Part shown: positions 15,508 through 21,880 of the stretch, piece after piece
Layout of the letters: every line of letters starts with the position of its first letter
Numbering within the stretch: the first letter of the stretch is position 1
Source: Promethearchaeota archaeon
GTDB taxonomy: Archaea > Asgardarchaeota > Lokiarchaeia > Sigynarchaeales > SOKP01
DNA: 21,880 nucleotides
NCBI GenBank assembly: GCA_016839655.1
Contig: JAEOTW010000007.1
Coordinates: forward strand, 1-21,880
Direction: 5' to 3'
Made by a program: the position numbers and the translations under genes
Notes under the pieces: model-generated
Told to the model about the DNA's origin: nothing
The model's database searches: none
The model's input: only the letters and a program-made list of their open reading frames with translations

Positions 15508-17031
15508 TTATGTTCCCGCAATTCTTTTTGGATACACTGTTTGAGCTTTAAGATTTTCATGTAATAATTTGTTTACCAGTTGGAATTTTTTATCTTTATA
15601 CTTTTCATCATACCATAGATTATTTAATTCATGAGGATCATTATTTCGATCATAAATATCCCCAAAATTACTTAAACCGGAGTATATAGTTAACTTATAA
15701 TCCTTTGTTATCAAATGGCGTAATCTTGCAGTGAGAGTTCCAACTTCCTCATCATTTTCTATAAATACGCAATCTCTTACTTCATTATTTGGATTTTCTA
15801 AAACTGGTACAATATTATATCCTTGCATACCAGGAGGATGATATCGATCAGGAATATCCAGAAGGTTGAGAATCGTCTTAGGATAGTCAATCGAACTTAC
15901 TAATGATTCAGAAATATTAGATTTCTTATAACCAGGTACTTTCCAAATTAATGGGATTTGCAGTACGCCATTAAAAGGACAAGGTCCTTTAAATAATAAT
16001 CCGTGATCTCCCATTAGATCTCCATGATCACTCATGAATACAATAATAGTATTGTCAGAATACCCATATTTTTCTAAAGAAGCCAATATCTGACCAATTT
16101 GATGATCAACATAAGCAATTGCCGCGTATGTTAAAGCTGTTAACTGACGAGCCTCTTCTTTAGTAGATTCTCGTATAAATGCCCTTCTAAATGGTGGATT
16201 TCTTAGATGATCCCCCAAATATTCATGGTTATATAGATTTTTGATATCTTTAAAACTAAATGGGAGCTCAATATCTTCTGGTTTATACTTATCCTGATAT
16301 TCTTTAGGAGGATTCAAAGGCCAGTGTGGATCTGGAAATGAGCATTGTAAGTAAAATGGTTTGTTTCCATAATCCCCCTTAGAGTATCTCTCTATAAATG
16401 CTAAAGTCCTATCAGCAACCCATGTAGTGTTATAGAATTGATCTGGGATAGGATCACATGTAATACTGAATAACTTATCATAGTTCAATACTCTTTGTTT
16501 CATATCTTCAGCAATTTTTGGAGCTTTTTCTTCTAACCATTCTGTATAATGTCCTGCGCACACAGTTCCATTTCCAGATATTACTTCAACTTCTTCATAT
16601 CCATAATATGGTAATGGAAAATGGTTTCTAACAGGATGATTTATATCTCTATTTTGAGCCCAGTCAATCATACTTTCGGCTGATCTACTTTTATGTTTAA
16701 AGGGCCCTAACCAGTATTGATGATGTACTTTTCCAATAGCAGCAGTGTACCATCCTCTTTTTTTAAGAGTCTGAGTGATGGTAGGAATATCTTGCCGAAG
16801 ATTTATTCCATTGCTTCTTACACCATGTACATTTGGATAAACACCAGTAAGCAAAGTAGCTCTATTTGGCATACATATTGGGTTAGTACAATAATGATTT
16901 GAAAACCTAACCCCTTCTTTTGCCAGTTTATCAATATTAGGTGTTTTTATTGTTGGATTTCCTGCACAACCTAAATGATCTGCACGCAGTGCATCAGTTA
17001 TAATAAAAATAACGTTTAATTTTTCACTCAT
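15508..17031 (-). CDS. Type I sulfatase
   Basis: The 507-aa protein has the complete sulfatase layout. Metal ligand D13 is in ITD. The formylglycine motif C-x-P-x-R is at C53-R57 (CMPNR), followed by the conserved TGVYP block. K101 and H104 lie in GKVHHQ. FPDPHWP has H236. SDHGD (334-338) is followed by MGDHG and K348. Such enzymes hydrolyse sulfate esters after the cysteine is converted to formylglycine by a separate enzyme not encoded here. There is no signal peptide, so it is predicted cytosolic, which is unusual for enzymes acting on external polymers. It resembles choline-sulfatase/arylsulfatase-A type members; phosphonate or phosphodiester hydrolases of the same superfamily cannot be excluded. 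It is followed 75 bp later by a truncated copy of itself. Confidence 0.92.
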   Translation of the reverse strand: MSEKLNVIFIITDALRADHLGCAGNPTIKTPNIDKLAKEGVRFSNHYCTNPICMPNRATLLTGVYPNVHGVRSNGINLRQDIPTITQTLKKRGWYTAAIGKVHHQYWLGPFKHKSRSAESMIDWAQNRDINHPVRNHFPLPYYGYEEVEVISGNGTVCAGHYTEWLEEKAPKIAEDMKQRVLNYDKLFSITCDPIPDQFYNTTWVADRTLAFIERYSKGDYGNKPFYLQCSFPDPHWPLNPPKEYQDKYKPEDIELPFSFKDIKNLYNHEYLGDHLRNPPFRRAFIRESTKEEARQLTALTYAAIAYVDHQIGQILASLEKYGYSDNTIIVFMSDHGDLMGDHGLLFKGPCPFNGVLQIPLIWKVPGYKKSNISESLVSSIDYPKTILNLLDIPDRYHPPGMQGYNIVPVLENPNNEVRDCVFIENDEEVGTLTARLRHLITKDYKLTIYSGLSNFGDIYDRNNDPHELNNLWYDEKYKDKKFQLVNKLLHENLKAQTVYPKRIAGT

Positions 17032-17087
17032 CGCTTTTAAAAAATAAATTATTGTCTAAGGAATGAATAAATAAAAAAAAATTTGGT

Positions 17088-17110
17088 CTTATATATCAAT
17101 ACAATTGATA
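17088..17110 (-). promoter_or_regulatory. TATA box overlapped by an inverted repeat (sulfatase promoter)
   Basis: On the minus strand TATATAAG (17088-17095) is a strong archaeal TATA box about 60 nt before the sulfatase ATG, giving a leader of roughly 35 nt. The perfect inverted repeat TATCAAT-ACA-ATTGATA (17094-17110) covers the upstream edge, where the BRE would lie. A protein bound there would be expected to block TBP/TFB, so this is a candidate operator. Confidence 0.5.
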
Positions 17111-17155
17111 GAAATATATAGATATTGCCTATCTCCACCTAAATGTAAAAGAGTT

Positions 17156-18253
17156 TCAAATTTTTCTTTGGATTATCTTAATATTTCTTTTCTCCAATTC
17201 TTTTTTTGTTTTTTCAAGATTTAGGTTGGGGCAACCTTCTGGTGGAAATAGTCCATGTGAAACAATATCTTTATTTAATATCATTTGAGTTATAACTGAA
17301 GCGGGTATTGAAGTGAGTTTAGCAACTTCACCGATAACAGTAAAAGATAGATGAGTTTTTTTCTGATTTTTGACACCAATAACATCAGTTCTAAAAGAAG
17401 AGACTATCTCTCTTTCTTCCACTTTTCCGGTAATGAGGGGGAAAATCTTTAAAAAGAATTTACAGACTATTTTCATTATTTTTTCATGTTTGTTTATTAT
17501 TATTTTATCAAGAATTTTCGTCAATAAAATATCAGATTCTGGAAGAATCCCTCCTTTACAGATTGCTTCATTTGTTTCTATATAGATTGGAAGTGTTACT
17601 GGTTCAGGGTGCCCAACATAATATAATGGAGCCGATCCTAATGGAGGAGGAAATTCCACAACTTCCCTATCGGTCAGAGCTTTAATATCTTTCCATTCTC
17701 CATTAATATATTGTGGGACCTTCCCCATGGCAATATGAGCCCAATGAGCTAATTGTCCAAAACCAATGGTTTCTCCTGTATCTTCAAACCATAATACTCT
17801 TATTGATTCAACTTCGTCTAGTTGATTTGCTCCCATTTTTGCCATAATATTTGTCAGTCCTGCTGACGCCCCTGAATTTATAAGAAAAGTTAAATTCTCA
17901 CGCTCTACAACCCTATTCATGTTTAAGAACATTTGAGTAGCATCATGATCATCACATATGTCCACATAATTGATTCCTGCTTGGATTGCGGCTCGTGGAA
18001 TCCAATCCTTAAATATAAAATATGGTCCTATATTGTTCACTACTATCTTATGATTTTTGAGGATTTCCACTAATTTTTCAAAATCCATAACATCCAAACT
18101 AAGAAATGTAGCATTAGTACCTAATTTATCAGCAAGCTTTTTTCCTTCATAATCTCTTATATCGGCTAGAGTAACTTTAAATCCACTTTTTACTAGATCA
18201 AAAGCAATGTACCTTCCAATTTCTCCGCATGCTCCCAAAATAATTATACTCAT
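17156..18253 (-). CDS. Saccharopine dehydrogenase-like NAD(P)-binding oxidoreductase
   Basis: The 365-aa protein starts with a Rossmann fold whose dinucleotide motif is GACGEIG (G7, G10, G13), followed by VTLADIRD. That aspartate at the end of the second strand suggests a preference for NAD, by general rule. NNIGPYFIF and YVDICDD (about 92-120) are the blocks typical of the saccharopine dehydrogenase/homospermidine synthase superfamily. The C-terminal half varies among members and sets the substrate, which I cannot assign. Lysine biosynthesis is not implied: many relatives have other roles. Its ATG overlaps the stop of the upstream membrane protein by one base (TAATG), so translation is probably coupled. 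It is the last gene of a three-gene operon. Confidence 0.82.
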   Translation of the reverse strand: MSIIILGACGEIGRYIAFDLVKSGFKVTLADIRDYEGKKLADKLGTNATFLSLDVMDFEKLVEILKNHKIVVNNIGPYFIFKDWIPRAAIQAGINYVDICDDHDATQMFLNMNRVVERENLTFLINSGASAGLTNIMAKMGANQLDEVESIRVLWFEDTGETIGFGQLAHWAHIAMGKVPQYINGEWKDIKALTDREVVEFPPPLGSAPLYYVGHPEPVTLPIYIETNEAICKGGILPESDILLTKILDKIIINKHEKIMKIVCKFFLKIFPLITGKVEEREIVSSFRTDVIGVKNQKKTHLSFTVIGEVAKLTSIPASVITQMILNKDIVSHGLFPPEGCPNLNLEKTKKELEKRNIKIIQRKI

Positions 18254-18660
18254 TATTTAACTCCTTTTCTAAGTTCTAAGTTCTTAAGAATTATGCCTTC
18301 TTTTTTTAAAAAAATCATCATTAATATTGACCATAGAAGATCATATGGTACTGCGAAGAGGAGTATCAAGAAAAATTGCGGATAGTCGAATATATTTATT
18401 AAACTGAATATAACCATAACAATTCTTATTAAAATATTTAATAAAATAATAATTAGGTATTTCTTGATTTCTCGATTAGAATATATTAACAGAATTCCAT
18501 AACAAAAGATAAAGATTCCCGCCATTTGGGTAAAAATTGGAATGTTATCAAGTCCTAACTGTTCAAAAAATAAATCTAAAATAAAAAATAATAAGCCTAT
18601 AGCAATTTCTATAATTCCACCTAAAATTAATAAAATTTTAAGGATTTTATTAGTATTCAT
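18253..18660 (-). CDS. Small four-helix membrane protein
   Basis: The 135-aa protein consists almost entirely of four hydrophobic helices (about 7-29, 43-60, 67-90 and 96-117), with a short basic C-terminus (LRKGVK) predicted to be cytosolic. There is no recognised family motif; a PYDLLW segment lies in the last helix. It is the middle gene of an operon: 26 bp after the stop of the HTH_42 protein and with a TAATG overlap into the saccharopine dehydrogenase-like gene. Pairing of a small membrane protein with that enzyme hints at a lipid or membrane-related substrate, but that is only context. Confidence 0.72.
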   Translation of the reverse strand: MNTNKILKILLILGGIIEIAIGLLFFILDLFFEQLGLDNIPIFTQMAGIFIFCYGILLIYSNREIKKYLIIILLNILIRIVMVIFSLINIFDYPQFFLILLFAVPYDLLWSILMMIFLKKEGIILKNLELRKGVK

Positions 18661-18686
18661 AAGATTCTATTAATTTGCCCTTCTTT

Positions 18687-19862
18687 TTAACAATTTTTAA
18701 GTGGTGTCATGAATCCTCCAGCAGTTCTTTCTGTGAGTGGTATCATAGATTTGCATTCTAAAATTGGAACTTCTTCACCGAAGTAGAATTTTGCTATTTT
18801 AATTGCTTTAGAATGTAATTCAGTGATTAGGCTCTTTTCAATAGAATGAAATAAATGGTATTTAATCGTTGGTTCTGGTTTATCTTCAACATCCCAAACT
18901 CCAACTGCAACTCCATCCAAAAATATTGTAGATGTAGCATTTCCCGAACGATCAAACATCTTATTATAATTCTTAGAAATGATATATCTTTCCCGCTCTT
19001 TATATCCCATGGGGTATGGATCCAGCTTTGGTAAAAATGATAAAATTGGCTTACTTAATACTTTATGATTTGTTATACTTTCTAAATCAGATTTAAATAT
19101 GATATATATCCCTTGAATTGAAGAGATCTTCATTTTAATTAGGTCTGGTTCAATTACTCTCAAACCTTTCCTTATCTCTGTTTTAGTTAAGCCTGTCCAC
19201 CAAGCAAGATCATTTTCTGTGGCAGGGCCATACCTTCTTAAATATTTTTCCACTAAGATTTGTATCGCTTGGGCTTCATTTTCTATAGTTAATTTCACAT
19301 CAGGAAAGTAATTGGCAAATTTTGCATATTTATTTCTTCTATCTTTCCAATCTTTTATCGGCTTTGCTCTAATTAATAACCCATAATTACACATTAACTG
19401 TATGATTGCTGGAATATTTAGTGTTGAATATAATTCTTTTCTAATTTCCGATGCAGACATTTCTCTTCCATTTAAGAGATCCAAGATTTGATTTGAAATA
19501 TTTTGATACTCGGTTAATGAAACTTTATGAAATTCCATGTATTTTTCAAAATTTTTTTCACTTAATTTAAACGTGGCAGCATGGACTATTGGAATCATAT
19601 CTTTAGTTTGGATAAATAACGTTCTCCGCATTCCTCGAATTCTTCCAAGTGTTTTATGTTCATAAAGCTCTTTTTCTAAGAACTCTTTCTTGAAATTATT
19701 TGTTCTCTCTAATAATGATAAATAAGAAGTTGAGAGTTCTGTAGAATGAAGTCCACAAATATCGTCTGTAATCTGTAAGATATCATCAATTTTTGAATTA
19801 GGTAAAAGATGTTGTTTTTGTAATACAAATTTGTTTATTTTGTTCAAATCAAGTGTATCCAT
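18687..19862 (-). CDS. HTH_42 winged-helix protein, AlkZ/YcaQ-like DNA glycosylase family
   Basis: The 391-aa length fits the family of winged-helix proteins that includes the crosslink-repair glycosylases AlkZ and YcaQ. Visible blocks are GLHST followed by SYLSLLERT (37-53), RIRGMRRTLFIQTKDM (74-89), the winged-helix segment YGPATENDLAWWTGLTK (211-227), LPKLDPYPMGYKER (277-290) and FLDGVAVGVWD (314-324). Known glycosylases carry a Q-x-Q motif where this protein has H-S-T. I recall a GLHAT variant as common in another large subgroup, so activity is uncertain. The role may be DNA repair or simply DNA binding. It heads a three-gene operon. TATA-like TTTAAACATA lies about 20-25 nt before the ATG. 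Confidence 0.8.
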   Translation of the reverse strand: MDTLDLNKINKFVLQKQHLLPNSKIDDILQITDDICGLHSTELSTSYLSLLERTNNFKKEFLEKELYEHKTLGRIRGMRRTLFIQTKDMIPIVHAATFKLSEKNFEKYMEFHKVSLTEYQNISNQILDLLNGREMSASEIRKELYSTLNIPAIIQLMCNYGLLIRAKPIKDWKDRRNKYAKFANYFPDVKLTIENEAQAIQILVEKYLRRYGPATENDLAWWTGLTKTEIRKGLRVIEPDLIKMKISSIQGIYIIFKSDLESITNHKVLSKPILSFLPKLDPYPMGYKERERYIISKNYNKMFDRSGNATSTIFLDGVAVGVWDVEDKPEPTIKYHLFHSIEKSLITELHSKAIKIAKFYFGEEVPILECKSMIPLTERTAGGFMTPLKNC

Positions 19863-19884
19863 GGGAAATCAGTTCTATTATGTT

Positions 19885-19900
19885 TAAAAAAGAAAAAAAA
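19885..19900 (-). terminator. T-tract terminator of the flavoprotein gene
   Basis: On the minus strand T8-C-T6 begins within 10 nt of the flavoprotein stop at 19908 and precedes the start of the next gene. It fits an archaeal U-tract terminator, though it also overlaps the downstream promoter. Confidence 0.4.
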
Positions 19901-19907
19901 TAGAAAA

Positions 19908-20474
19908 TTAAGATTTGAGTTTTTTAAGCAAATAGGCCATGTTTTTACCTAAATTTTGAAATGTTCTAATACCTTCCTCATCATCTAAAACTTCTCCTGG
20001 AGCTCTTCCGACACCTACATTCCAATAACTGGAGCCCACAACAAACATCTGTTTAATTAGATAGAAGTAATTAATACTGGAAAACACATGGTTTGCACCT
20101 GCTCTTCTAACAGCTACCACAGCAGCACCAACTTTATGCTTTAAATGACCTCCAGTAGCATATCCTGCACGTTCTATTAAAGCTTTTGTACTTGTAGATA
20201 AATCAGAAAAATAGGTCGGGGATCCTATGATAATCCCATCAGAATCTAACATCTTTTCAATATATTCATTCATCTTATCGCCGGTCAATGCACATTTTTG
20301 ATCGCCATTATCTCTGCATTTCATGCAAGCGGTACAGCCTTGTAATTTTTCCATACCAATCCAATTGTAATCACATTCAATCCCAGCAGCCTTCAATTCA
20401 TCCATCACAACATTTAAGCAATGATATGTGTTTCCTTCTTTTCTAGGGCTTCCATTAAATAATACAACCTTCAT
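19908..20474 (-). CDS. Iron-sulfur flavoprotein (NADPH-dependent FMN reductase fold)
   Basis: The 188-aa protein begins MKVVLFNGSPRKEGNT; the GSPRKEGNT loop (8-16) binds the FMN phosphate. A compact cysteine cluster C47-x2-C50-x2-C53-x7-C61 follows, much like the [4Fe-4S] site of the methanogen iron-sulfur flavoprotein Isf. GSPTYFSDLS (84-93) is the second flavin loop. Isf-type proteins move electrons between ferredoxin and small acceptors such as oxygen or peroxide, so a redox or oxidative-stress role is likely. I chose the ATG at 20474, not an in-frame TTG at 20489, because the family starts here and the TATA-like AATTATAATT at 20491-20500 lies about 22 nt upstream. It is divergent from the membrane protein at 20578. 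Confidence 0.88.
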   Translation of the reverse strand: MKVVLFNGSPRKEGNTYHCLNVVMDELKAAGIECDYNWIGMEKLQGCTACMKCRDNGDQKCALTGDKMNEYIEKMLDSDGIIIGSPTYFSDLSTSTKALIERAGYATGGHLKHKVGAAVVAVRRAGANHVFSSINYFYLIKQMFVVGSSYWNVGVGRAPGEVLDDEEGIRTFQNLGKNMAYLLKKLKS

Positions 20475-20490
20475 GATTCTAAACCTCAAA

Positions 20491-20500
20491 AATTATAATT
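20491..20500 (-). promoter_or_regulatory. TATA box of the iron-sulfur flavoprotein gene
   Basis: AATTATAATT is palindromic and is centred about 22 nt before the ATG at 20474. It rules against the TTG at 20489, which would sit only a few bases from it. Confidence 0.4.
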
Positions 20501-20577
20501 GTCAAATTATTCTTCAATAATTATTACATTGCTATTAATTTTTATAAAAAGTCATTTAATTTGAGGATTTATTTGGT

Positions 20578-21141
20578 ATGGCGCTTTTTTATTGGTTTGT
20601 ATGGATTGCTGGGATTATAATTTGTAATATAGTTTATTACTTATATAAATTTGATAAAATAGATAAGTATTATTGGTATTTGTTTTGGGTAGGTTTTATT
20701 TTGGGAGTATTGTGGGAGGTTCCATTGACAATAGCAAATGAAATTAGCCCAATTCCTCCTGCAAGTTTTATAATCCCTCCCCCATTACCATCTCCATTTT
20801 CATCCATATTGATAATAATAACTCATAGTTTTTGGGATGGAGGCTTATTCCTTTTAGGAATATGGTTCATGCATTTAATTTGTAAAAAACCTATTCTTGA
20901 GAAATTCAAACCAAGTGAAATTTTCATATTCCTCATTTATGGTCAAATATCTACATTAATCGTGGAGTTGTTGAGTACATCGAGTGGTGGTTGGGAATAT
21001 TATGTCTACGTATGGAACCCTTTATTGTTCTCATTTTTTGGACATAATATCACTTTATTGCCTCAAATGATATGGTTGGTTGCTCCAATTGCTTTCTATG
21101 TTATCGCTGTTAAATTGAAACAAAAAATAACTTCTAAATAA
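20578..21141 (+). CDS. Unknown membrane protein, five predicted helices
   Basis: The 187-aa protein has hydrophobic segments at about 5-24, 32-50, 80-104, 116-135 and 160-180. A proline-rich loop lies between the second and third (SPIPPASFIIPPPLPSPFSS, 57-76). Aromatic and charged residues inside or next to the helices stand out: LWEVPL (45-50), HSFWDGG (about 83-89), YGQISTLIVELLS and GGWEYYVYVWNP. Membrane-embedded H, D and E like these suggest a catalytic or binding role rather than a simple anchor. I do not recognise the family. TATA-like TTTATAAAAA (20541-20550) lies about 33 nt before the ATG. It is convergent with the TIGR04076 gene, with only 16 bp between the stops. Confidence 0.75.
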   Translation: MALFYWFVWIAGIIICNIVYYLYKFDKIDKYYWYLFWVGFILGVLWEVPLTIANEISPIPPASFIIPPPLPSPFSSILIIITHSFWDGGLFLLGIWFMHLICKKPILEKFKPSEIFIFLIYGQISTLIVELLSTSSGGWEYYVYVWNPLLFSFFGHNITLLPQMIWLVAPIAFYVIAVKLKQKITSK

Positions 21142-21157
21142 TCGGAAGTATTTTTAT

Positions 21158-21481
21158 TTATTCCAGCCTTTCTATTTTAAATACTACAGGTCGGAACCAA
21201 TCACTACATCCGGCAAGAACTGTGCCCTTGTTTTTAAATCCTAACATATTACCACCTGACGCAACTAATGTGATAGAATCTCTAATATCTGCCCAAGCCC
21301 ATTGACAAAAACCCTCTGGAATTTCTGCTAGATTTGGGTCAAGTATAAATTCTTGTCCATCCTTAAAAATTTCGCAAGGTGGAACATTTTTATATTGATC
21401 TTCAGCATATTCTTCAATTAAGTCCTTAAACAAATTTCTTTTTAATACGGTAACTTTACATTTAGGCATTTTTAATTCCAT
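21158..21481 (-). CDS. TIGR04076-family protein
   Basis: The 107-aa protein matches, from memory, the small TIGR04076 family. It begins KCKVTVLKR (7-15), then has PPCEIFKDGQEFI and PEGFCQWAWADI (the hallmark block), a VASGGNML segment and a final GCSDWFRPVVFKIER. Cysteines at 8, 36, 59 and 92 are partly conserved and might bind a metal. The function of the family is not established. The chosen ATG at 21481 adds four residues before an alternative ATG at 21469; TATA-like ATTAATAAA near 21500-21508 (minus) is spaced better for 21481. Confidence 0.8.
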   Translation of the reverse strand: MELKMPKCKVTVLKRNLFKDLIEEYAEDQYKNVPPCEIFKDGQEFILDPNLAEIPEGFCQWAWADIRDSITLVASGGNMLGFKNKGTVLAGCSDWFRPVVFKIERLE

Positions 21482-21570
21482 TTTTTGGACTCCCTCAATT
21501 TATTAATTCTCAAATGATTATTTTACATTAAAATAGGTTTAATAATTAGGGAATAAATTTATACTTTAAT

Positions 21571-21880
21571 ATGGAACTTCGTCCAGAATTACTTGCTCCG
21601 GTTAAAGATTGGAAAACTCTAAAGATTGTGAGTAGTTTAGCAGATGCTATCTATTTTGGTGTAGAGGCATACAATATGAGACAAAAAGCAAAAAATTTTG
21701 AGAGAAAAGATCTGAAAAAAATTGCTGAGTTTTGTCATAGTCAAAAACCTCTCATAAAAGCATATTTAACCACGAATGTTTTAATCTATGATAGAGAACT
21801 ACAAGATTTGGAACAACTTATTTTAGAAGCAAAAGATGCTAAAATTGATGCTATTATTGCTCATGATCTTGCTGCAATTA
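21571..21880 (+). CDS. U32-family peptidase, N-terminal part (runs off right edge)
   Basis: From the ATG at 21571 an open frame of 103 codons reaches the window edge. The start ELLAPVKDWKTLK, then ADAIYFGVEAYNMRQKAKNF, IKAYLTTNVLIYD and AKIDAIIAHDLAAI are the successive strands of the TIM-barrel of collagenase-like U32 peptidases (PrtC/YegQ group). The family's characterised members include enzymes of tRNA hydroxylation (TrhP) and ubiquinone synthesis (UbiU/V) with an iron-sulfur cluster, so true peptidase activity is not assured. The cluster-binding cysteines would be in the missing C-terminal part. TATA-like TTTAATAA lies about 29 nt upstream of the ATG. Confidence 0.88.
   Translation, partial: MELRPELLAPVKDWKTLKIVSSLADAIYFGVEAYNMRQKAKNFERKDLKKIAEFCHSQKPLIKAYLTTNVLIYDRELQDLEQLILEAKDAKIDAIIAHDLAAI

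Noticed and set aside
1..21880. tRNA, rRNA, insertion sequence ends or phage attachment sites
   Set aside because: No TPsiC-like GGTTCGAATC block, conserved rRNA segment, transposase frame or flanking target duplication was seen on either strand by eye; a covariance-model scan was not possible.

Overview
This is an AT-rich archaeal fragment, most likely from an Asgard archaeon of the Lokiarchaeia/Promethearchaeia type. Four things point that way. There is a gelsolin-like domain protein (8351-9196), an actin-regulator fold that is otherwise mainly eukaryotic. Two large tandem membrane proteins carry a cytosolic domain that I read as longin-like. Several genes have archaeal-type TATA boxes about 22-28 nt upstream of their start codons. 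The gene set also has an archaeal flavour (COG1237 metallo-hydrolase, beta-CASP nuclease, iron-sulfur flavoprotein). The lineage is an inference; the window holds no rRNA or other marker gene. I saw no tRNA, rRNA, CRISPR array, insertion sequence or origin, and no gene-free stretch longer than about 220 bases.

Layout. 1-260: start of a double zinc-ribbon protein running off the left edge. 376-1602: metallo-beta-lactamase-fold enzyme and an unknown 156-aa protein. 1649-2920: MFS transporter. 3130-3384: cold-shock protein, convergent with 3536-5056, an RNase J-like beta-CASP nuclease. 5152-5616: GNAT acetyltransferase, divergent from a second MFS transporter (5735-6964). 7020-8128: small charged peptide, cupin and coiled-coil/zinc-ribbon protein, all on the minus strand. 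8351-9976: gelsolin-like protein and an internally duplicated four-helix membrane protein. 10057-14833: two paralogous receptor-like membrane proteins of about 760 aa. 14986-17031: truncated sulfatase copy next to a complete sulfatase. 17156-19862: three-gene minus-strand operon (HTH_42/AlkZ-like protein, small membrane protein, saccharopine-dehydrogenase-like enzyme). 19908-20474: iron-sulfur flavoprotein, divergent from an unknown membrane protein (20578-21141). 21158-21481: TIGR04076 protein. 21571-end: start of a U32 peptidase.

How the genes may work together. Most are single-gene units with their own promoters, typical of archaeal accessory regions, so a shared pathway is not obvious. 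The most coherent theme is cell surface and cytoskeleton. The 7.7-14.8 kb block has a gelsolin-like protein with a C-terminal tandem repeat, a duplicated membrane protein, and two surface proteins whose cytosolic portion resembles vesicle-trafficking or small-GTPase-associated folds. The sulfatase pair beside them could process sulfated polymers or glycans, but nothing in the sequence links them functionally.
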